From Geobacter sp. UBA2189 (GTDB lineage: Bacteria > Desulfobacterota > Desulfuromonadia > Geobacterales > Pseudopelobacteraceae), in contig DCVL01000034.1 of NCBI GenBank assembly GCA_002328035.1, positions 1 to 21,383 on the forward strand: a DNA stretch of 21,383 bases, given 5' to 3'. Positions 17,008 through 21,383 of this stretch are shown piece after piece (the stretch's first letter is position 1; each line of letters begins with the position of its first letter). The position numbers and the translations under genes are program-made. The notes below the pieces were generated by a model. The model was given only the letters and a program-made list of their open reading frames with translations, was not told the origin of the DNA and made no database searches.

Positions 17008-17034
17008 AGCCCCGGGAAGAGTTCGGGGTTTTTT
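17008..17034 (+). terminator. intrinsic terminator inside the ABC-F leader (possible attenuator)
   Basis: Stem AGCCCCG (17008-17014) with CGGGGTT (17024-17030), including one G-T pair, a 9-nt loop, and a T-run starting inside the stem (TTTTTT, 17029-17034). It reads on the plus strand only. No plus-strand gene lies upstream of it before 4417, so it can only act on a transcript begun in the leader itself. That suggests attenuation of the ABC-F gene or a short RNA. Confidence 0.75.
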
Positions 17035-17050
17035 GTTTCTATACACAAAG

Positions 17051-17079
17051 CCTGCTAAAACGACAATAAATATAGCAGG
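17051..17079 (+). repeat. 7-bp inverted repeat upstream of the ABC-F ribosome binding site
   Basis: CCTGCTA (17051-17057) and TAGCAGG (17073-17079) form a perfect stem with a 15-nt loop, ending 18 nt before the SD. It could be a leader hairpin or a protein operator. Its left arm overlaps GCTAAA (17054-17059), which is complementary to TTTAGC (17005-17010) at the foot of the leader terminator. Confidence 0.45.
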
Positions 17080-17097
17080 TGCAGCACAATCATATAC

Positions 17098-17103
17098 AAG
17101 GAG
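17098..17103 (+). promoter_or_regulatory. ribosome binding site deciding the ABC-F start
   Basis: AAGGAG lies 7 nt before the ATG at 17111. It fixes the start there rather than at an upstream TTG (16937) in the same open frame. Confidence 0.8.
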
Positions 17104-17110
17104 TTGGAGC

Positions 17111-18739
17111 ATGATTCACCTTTCAAACATAACCAAACAGTATGGTTCGCAGATACTGTTTCGTGATGCAAGCTTTCAGATTCTCCCAGGTTCACGTTCC
17201 GGTCTGGTTGGACCAAACGGCGCTGGGAAGACCACCATATTCCGCATTATTAATGGAGAAGAGGAAGCTGACAGCGGAGAGATCTCCTGCTCAAAGCGAA
17301 CCACCATCGGCTATTTTTCTCAGGATGCAGGCAACATGACCGGTAGAAATGTGCTTGAAGAGGTAATGGCAGTTTCATCAGAGACCATGAGGCTTGCTGC
17401 TGAACTTAAAGAGATGGAGGCTGCCATGTGTGAGCCCCAAGACGATGAGGAGATGGCTGCTCTTCTTGAACGCTATGGTACGGCTCAGGAAGAGTTTGAA
17501 CATCGAGGTGGCTATGACCTGGAGAGTCGGGCACAAACAGTCCTCACCGGACTCGGAATCGGATCTGACCGATTTTACCATCCAGTGGAGTCCTTCAGCG
17601 GTGGCTGGAAGATGAGGATCGCTCTGGCTGGTATACTAACCGTCAAGCCCGATCTGCTGTTGCTTGATGAACCTACCAACCACCTGGATGTTGAATCTAT
17701 AGTCTGGCTCGAAGACTGGCTTGCCAATGAATTTAAAGGCGCTTTATTAATGACCAGCCACGACAGGGAGTTCATCAACCGGATTGTGAGCCGGATTATT
17801 GAAGTAGCCAATAAGACAGTCACAACATACAGTGGCAACTACGATTTTTATGAGAAAGAGCGTGATATAAGGAACGAACAACTTTTGGCAAGCCACAAAC
17901 GCCAACAGGAGATGCTTGCAAAAGAGGAAGAGTTTATATCACGCTTTGCAGCGCGCGCTTCCCATGCTGCGCAGGTTCAGTCACGGGTGAAGAAGATCGA
18001 TAAAATTGAGCGGATTGAGATACCTGCTGAAGAGCGGGTCATACGTTTTGAGTTCAATGAACCTCCACGCAGTGGTGATGATGTAATCGTTATGGAAAAC
18101 ATTTCAAAGGAATGGATGTTGCCGGATGGAGGCATAAAACCGGTCTTTTCAGGAGTAAGCGGGATTATACGCCGCCAAAACAAAATAGCGGTAGTTGGGA
18201 TAAACGGAGCAGGTAAATCAACATTTTTAAAGGTGTTGGCCGGACAGGCCGAACCGGGCAGCGGTACAATAAACAGAGGAGCCAATGTTGAGCCTGGATA
18301 CTTCAGTCAACATGCGATGGAGATTCTTGAACCAAAGAAGACAGTATTTGAGACCGTTCAGGCTTCAATGCCTCTTGCAAATATTGGTGTAATCAGGAAT
18401 CTTTTAGGCGCATTTCTGTTTCAGGGTGATTCAGTTGACAAAAAGATTGAAAATCTCTCAGGCGGTGAAAAAAGTAGAGTTGTACTCGCCACACTACTGG
18501 CTCGTCCCGTAAACCTGCTTGTGCTTGATGAACCTACCAACCACTTGGATATCCGTTCACGAGAGATCCTGCTTGAGGCTTTGCAGAATTTTACCGGCAC
18601 AGTTATTCTGGTCAGTCACGATCGTCACTTTCTTCGACTGCTGGTTGACAGGGTTATAGAAATAGATCACGGCGAGATGCGGCTCTACGATGGTAACTAC
18701 GAATATTATCTGGAAAAATCACAACCTACACAAGATTGA
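17111..18739 (+). CDS. ABC-F family ATPase (ribosome-associated, no membrane domain)
   Basis: 542 aa with two ABC domains on one chain and no transmembrane segments. Domain 1 has Walker A GPNGAGKT (about residue 34), signature SFSGGWKMR (about 160), Walker B LLLLDEPTNHLD and switch TSHDREF. Domain 2 has Walker A GINGAGKST (about 363), signature LSGGEKSR, Walker B LLVLDEPTNHLD and switch VSHDRHF. Between them lies the charged helical linker diagnostic of ABC-F proteins (about residues 245-310, including AARASHAAQVQSRVKKIDKI), which in known members reaches into the ribosomal E site towards the peptidyl-transferase centre. Members resolve stalled ribosomes or protect against ribosome-targeting antibiotics. 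The sequence looks nearest YbiT/YheS/Uup-type housekeeping members, but this cannot be settled by eye. The start is fixed by AAGGAG 7 nt upstream. An upstream terminator suggests attenuation. Confidence 0.93.
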   Translation: MIHLSNITKQYGSQILFRDASFQILPGSRSGLVGPNGAGKTTIFRIINGEEEADSGEISCSKRTTIGYFSQDAGNMTGRNVLEEVMAVSSETMRLAAELKEMEAAMCEPQDDEEMAALLERYGTAQEEFEHRGGYDLESRAQTVLTGLGIGSDRFYHPVESFSGGWKMRIALAGILTVKPDLLLLDEPTNHLDVESIVWLEDWLANEFKGALLMTSHDREFINRIVSRIIEVANKTVTTYSGNYDFYEKERDIRNEQLLASHKRQQEMLAKEEEFISRFAARASHAAQVQSRVKKIDKIERIEIPAEERVIRFEFNEPPRSGDDVIVMENISKEWMLPDGGIKPVFSGVSGIIRRQNKIAVVGINGAGKSTFLKVLAGQAEPGSGTINRGANVEPGYFSQHAMEILEPKKTVFETVQASMPLANIGVIRNLLGAFLFQGDSVDKKIENLSGGEKSRVVLATLLARPVNLLVLDEPTNHLDIRSREILLEALQNFTGTVILVSHDRHFLRLLVDRVIEIDHGEMRLYDGNYEYYLEKSQPTQD

Positions 18740-18750
18740 TTCCCTCGCAT

Positions 18751-19026
18751 GGAGCAACGGAGACTGAGAAATCAAAAGCTTAACCGCGCCCTCTATACCC
18801 ATCTGTTTGATTGAAATTTTCCAGATAGAGGCTTTTAGAACCTGAAGTAATACTGAAGCTAAAACCTCTTGTTAGCCTCGGGATTACTACGATTACTAGG
18901 GATTTAAGAGCTTAAACCAAAACAAAAATGTCTGAAATCTTAAGAATTGTCCGGTTAGATAATTACAAGCCACAAAAATTATGTTTTTAGCCCCCCTCAT
19001 GTATAACACACTTGCTCCGTTGCTCC
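18751..19026. repeat. 12-bp inverted repeat enclosing 252 bp
   Basis: GGAGCAACGGAG (18751-18762) and its exact reverse complement CTCCGTTGCTCC (19015-19026). The right copy lies in a short tandem (GCTCCGTT then GCTCCGTG, 19014-19029). No target-site duplication is visible outside the arms and no transposase is enclosed. Confidence 0.55.
18790..18836 (+). terminator. weak candidate terminator of the ABC-F gene
   Basis: CCTCT (18790-18794) and ATCTG (18801-18805) pair with CAGATAGAGG (18822-18831), giving ten pairs with a 6-nt bulge and a 16-nt loop, followed by CTTTT. It lies about 50 nt past the ABC-F stop. The short T-run and the bulge make it a weak call. Confidence 0.4.
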
Positions 19027-19070
19027 GTGTTTCAAATGCTTTTTATATGATGATTTCAGTAGCTTACAAA

Positions 19071-19106
19071 CTGGATTCCCGAACATAATTGCTTCGGGAA
19101 TGACAA
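19071..19106. repeat. REP/dRS3-like palindromic element
   Basis: A perfect 9-bp stem, ATTCCCGAA (19075-19083) with TTCGGGAAT (19093-19101), loop CATAATTGC, flanked by CTGG on the left and GACA on the right. The core and flanks resemble the widespread proteobacterial intergenic palindrome TGGATTCCCG...CGGGAATGAC. Only one copy is in the window, so repetition in the genome is inferred. Confidence 0.6.
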
Positions 19107-19120
19107 ATTGCTACTGGATC

Positions 19121-19153
19121 AAAAAAGGGTCTCCAATATCTTCGGAGACCCTT
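19121..19153 (-). terminator. intrinsic terminator of hppA
   Basis: A perfect 10-bp stem (19125-19134 with 19144-19153; AAGGGTCTCC on either strand) and a 9-nt loop. On the minus strand it is followed by TTTTTT (19126-19121). It begins about 30 nt past the hppA stop. Confidence 0.9.
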
Positions 19154-19181
19154 GAATTAGTATAATAACTTATAAAACTGT

Positions 19182-21233
19182 CTACATCTTGCTTAAGAGA
19201 GGCACTATCAGCAAAGATACGATGTTGATGATCTTGATCATTGGGTTAACTGCAGGACCGGCAGTATCCTTGTACGGATCGCCAACTGTATCGCCGGTGA
19301 CAGCGGCCTTATGAGCCTCTCCACCTTTCCCGCCAAAGTAGCCGTCTTCAATATATTTTTTTGCATTATCCCAGGCACCGCCACCAGTAGTCATTGAGAT
19401 TGCCACAAATATACCGGTGACGATGCTACCGACGATCATGCCCCCCAGAGCCTTTGGGCCGAGTGTAAAACCAATGATAACAGGGGCAGCTATCGGGATT
19501 ATACCAGGTATAACCATCTCTCTCAGGGCTGTCTTTGTAACAATATCAACACAGGCAGCGTAATCAGGCTTACCGGTACCTTCCATTATACCTTTAATCT
19601 CACGGAACTGTCGGCGAACCTCTTCAACAACCGCTCCTCCTGCCTTGCCTACAGCTTCCATGCACTGAGCCGCAAAGTAGTATGGCAGCATCCCGCCGAT
19701 AAACAGACCAACTATCACGTACGGGTCAGCAAGGTTAAACTCTATATTTTTACCAAGCAGTTTCAGTTCATCAACATATGAGGTAAAGAGGATAACGGCA
19801 GCCAGACCTGCTGAACCGATAGCATACCCCTTGGTAACAGCCTTTGTTGTGTTTCCTACCGCATCAAGCGGATCGGTTACAGCGCGGACTGAATCATCAA
19901 GCTCTGCCATCTCTGCAATACCACCGGCGTTATCGGTAATTGGACCGTAAGCATCCATGGCTACAACAATCCCAGTAAGCGAAAGCATTGATACAGCGGC
20001 AATTGCAATTCCATATACACCGGCAAAGTTGAACGCAATGATGATACCGGCGGAAATAACTATTACAGGTAATGCTGTAGACTTCATAGAGATACCAAGG
20101 CCGGCGATGATGTTTGTGGCATGGCCTGTAGTGGATGCCTGGGCGATATGCTTTACCGGTGCATACTCGGTAGATGTGTAGTATTCAGTAATCCAGAAGA
20201 TGGCTCCGGTTACTGCAAGACCAACAATGGCAGTTACAAAAATACTGTTGGCGCTGAAGGTTTCACCTACAGCATTTGTCAGACCAGCAGGGAACATGCT
20301 GGCTGTTACAAAATAAAAGGCTATTGCGGCAAGCACGCCTGACGCTATCAGACCTTTGTAGAGAGCCGGCATTATCTTCTGGCTACCACCAAGCTTCACA
20401 AAGAATGTTCCTATAATTGAGGTTATGATAGAGATTCCACCAAGTATAAGGGGATAACTGACAGCGGCGTTGTTATTTGTAAAGGCAATGGCGCCGAGCA
20501 GCATGGCTGCAATCAGGGTAACTGCGTAGGTTTCAAAAAGGTCTGCTGCCATACCGGCGCAGTCACCAACGTTGTCACCAACGTTATCGGCAATGACAGC
20601 AGGGTTACGAGGGTCATCTTCAGGGATACCGGCCTCAACCTTACCAACGAGATCGGCGCCGACATCTGCACCTTTGGTAAAGATACCACCACCCAGACGG
20701 GCAAAAATGGAGATTAGTGAACCACCAAAACCAAGTCCAACCAGCTGGCTGACCACATCCTTTACAGGTGCGCCCGGCATAAGTTTTTGAAGGATATAAT
20801 AATAACCGGCAACTCCCAGAAGACCAAGCCCAACTACCAGCATACCGGTGATTGCACCACCTTTGAAGGCAACATTAAGAGCCTTGTGAATACCGGATTT
20901 GGCAGCCTCAGTAGTACGAACGTTGGCACGTACTGAAACAAACATCCCTATAAAGCCTGTAAGACCGGAAAATATCGCTCCTATTGCAAAACCTATCGCC
21001 GTTTTCCAACCAAGAGAAGCAAAAAGTGCAACAAACATGACCGCACCCACCGCAGCAATGATGGTGTACTGGCGCTTCATGTAAGCCCCTGCCCCTTCCT
21101 GAATCGCCGCCGCAATCTGACGCATCCGCTCATTGCCTTGGGGTAATCCCAGAATCCATTGGGCAGAGACTAACCCGTACGCAACTGCAGCAACTGCACA
21201 GGCCAAGGCAAAATAAATAGCATACTGTTCCAT
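19182..21233 (-). CDS. hppA: membrane-bound proton-translocating pyrophosphatase, K+-independent type
   Basis: 683 aa with about 16 hydrophobic segments, the normal size for this family. It hydrolyses PPi in the cytosol and pumps H+ outwards across the inner membrane. The substrate site is visible as DVGADLVGKVE, GIPEDDPRNPAVIADN and VGDNVGDCAGMAADL, with a second acidic set MDAYGPITDNAGGIAEM and a third near the C-terminus (GDTVGDPYKDTAGPAVNP). The segment GNTTKAVTKGYAIGSAG has Lys464 where K+-dependent enzymes have Ala, the known marker of the K+-independent H+-pumping class. The ATG at 21233 is preceded by a GGGGG-type SD 7 nt upstream. It is a single-gene unit with its own promoter and terminator. 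Such enzymes recover energy from PPi released by biosynthesis and acyl-CoA synthetases, useful in energy-limited anaerobes. Confidence 0.97.
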   Translation of the reverse strand: MEQYAIYFALACAVAAVAYGLVSAQWILGLPQGNERMRQIAAAIQEGAGAYMKRQYTIIAAVGAVMFVALFASLGWKTAIGFAIGAIFSGLTGFIGMFVSVRANVRTTEAAKSGIHKALNVAFKGGAITGMLVVGLGLLGVAGYYYILQKLMPGAPVKDVVSQLVGLGFGGSLISIFARLGGGIFTKGADVGADLVGKVEAGIPEDDPRNPAVIADNVGDNVGDCAGMAADLFETYAVTLIAAMLLGAIAFTNNNAAVSYPLILGGISIITSIIGTFFVKLGGSQKIMPALYKGLIASGVLAAIAFYFVTASMFPAGLTNAVGETFSANSIFVTAIVGLAVTGAIFWITEYYTSTEYAPVKHIAQASTTGHATNIIAGLGISMKSTALPVIVISAGIIIAFNFAGVYGIAIAAVSMLSLTGIVVAMDAYGPITDNAGGIAEMAELDDSVRAVTDPLDAVGNTTKAVTKGYAIGSAGLAAVILFTSYVDELKLLGKNIEFNLADPYVIVGLFIGGMLPYYFAAQCMEAVGKAGGAVVEEVRRQFREIKGIMEGTGKPDYAACVDIVTKTALREMVIPGIIPIAAPVIIGFTLGPKALGGMIVGSIVTGIFVAISMTTGGGAWDNAKKYIEDGYFGGKGGEAHKAAVTGDTVGDPYKDTAGPAVNPMIKIINIVSLLIVPLLSKM

Positions 21234-21304
21234 TCTTGTTCCCCCTGCTTAAAAATATATTTCAGCCAATAAAAGAGTTTCTGGCTATAGGTAAAAACCT
21301 TTGG

Positions 21305-21333
21305 AAGATAATTTTCCGACATCATCTTGTCAA
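21305..21333 (-). promoter_or_regulatory. sigma-70-type promoter of hppA
   Basis: On the minus strand, a perfect -35 TTGACA (21328-21333), a 17-nt spacer and -10 TATCTT (21305-21310, 4 of 6). Predicted transcription start is near 21298, giving a leader of about 65 nt. It lies directly downstream of the terminator at the window edge, so hppA is independently transcribed. Confidence 0.65.
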
Positions 21334-21355
21334 TCTTTTTGTTTTACCCTGACAA

Positions 21356-21383
21356 ATAAAAAGGGGGGCTTTTGCCCCCCCAA
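21356..21383 (-). terminator. intrinsic terminator of a minus-strand gene beyond the right edge
   Basis: GGGGGGC (21363-21369), loop TTTT, GCCCCCC (21374-21380): a perfect 7-bp GC stem. On the minus strand it is followed by TTTTTATTT, so it ends transcription coming from outside the window towards hppA. Confidence 0.85.

Larger units (their letters stand above)
16794..17110. other. divergent regulatory region between TPR lipoprotein and ABC-F genes
   Basis: 317 bases without a gene. They contain a candidate minus-strand promoter (16846-16874), a candidate plus-strand promoter (16937-16965), an intrinsic terminator (17008-17034), a 7-bp inverted repeat (17051-17079) and the ABC-F ribosome binding site. 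The hexamer TAGCAG/CTGCTA occurs four times (16907, 16956, 17052, 17073). The frame of the ABC-F gene stays open back to a TTG at 16937, but it runs through the terminator and is not judged coding. Confidence 0.7.
18740..19181. other. repeat-rich intergenic region between convergent ABC-F and hppA genes
   Basis: 442 bases, AT-rich, with no credible gene. It holds a 12-bp inverted repeat at its ends (18751-18762 and 19015-19026), a weak terminator-like hairpin (18790-18836), a second overlapping hairpin (18828-18868), a REP-like palindrome (19075-19101) and the hppA terminator (19121-19153). Both flanking genes converge on it, a common place for intergenic repeats. Confidence 0.75.

Noticed and set aside
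16895..17030. tRNA-like segment (GGTAGCAGAGTAATTGG resembling a D arm)
   Set aside because: There is no anticodon or T arm at the right distance and no acceptor stem pairing. The GTTCGGGG stretch belongs to the terminator stem.
16937..17110. N-terminal extension of the ABC-F protein from a TTG at 16937
   Set aside because: It runs through an intrinsic terminator and shows no family similarity. A strong SD marks the ATG at 17111.
18928..18990. 20-codon open frame in the intergenic repeat region
   Set aside because: It has no SD and no conserved features, and lies in AT-rich DNA between inverted repeats.
1..21383. CRISPR arrays, rRNA/tRNA genes, insertion sequences, toxin-antitoxin or phage-defence genes
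   Set aside because: I looked on both strands and saw no regular repeat-spacer pattern, transposase, RNA gene or defence-type domain in this window.

Overview
The window is a compact chromosomal segment of a Gram-negative, probably anaerobic bacterium. I infer Desulfuromonadia (Geobacter/Pelobacter-like Desulfobacterota) from three things: the gene string spoIID-queA-tgt-yajC-secD-secF, the BcrA/BadF-type activase joined to a DUF2229 protein, and a K+-independent membrane pyrophosphatase. The sequence is fairly AT-rich for that group, and the placement is inference, not a database result.

Layout. (1) 86-4417, plus strand: a two-gene unit with a double-domain 2-hydroxyacyl-CoA dehydratase-type activase followed by its large DUF2229/HgdB-like partner, closed by a strong hairpin terminator at 4443-4499. 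(2) 4493-16793, minus strand: a long, tightly packed gene string. In order of transcription it holds a 15-repeat TPR lipoprotein, a peptide-binding lipoprotein, a SpoIID-like envelope protein, queA, tgt, yajC, secD, secF, a membrane-anchored TPR protein and htpG. Spacings from the TPR lipoprotein to the second TPR protein are a 4-nt ATGA overlap up to about 90 nt. A 117-nt gap precedes htpG. (3) 16794-17110: a divergent regulatory region with candidate promoters in both directions and an intrinsic terminator placed before the start codon of the next gene. (4) 17111-18739, plus strand: an ABC-F ATPase. (5) 18740-19181: a repeat-rich intergenic region with a 12-bp inverted repeat, a REP-like palindrome and the hppA terminator. 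(6) 19182-21233, minus strand: hppA, with its own consensus-like promoter. The right edge holds the terminator of a minus-strand gene outside the window.

How the genes work together. The central string joins queuosine tRNA modification (QueA, Tgt), the Sec accessory complex (YajC-SecD-SecF) and envelope proteins (two lipoproteins, SpoIID-like), ending with the Hsp90 chaperone HtpG. The flanking genes concern low-potential electron chemistry (activase/DUF2229), ribosome-associated ABC-F function and pyrophosphate-driven proton pumping. Most of the window is housekeeping. The parts most worth a second look are the terminated leader of the ABC-F gene, the repeats at 18751-19101, the activase pair split in frame by tandem stop codons, and the orphan peptide-binding protein beside SpoIID.
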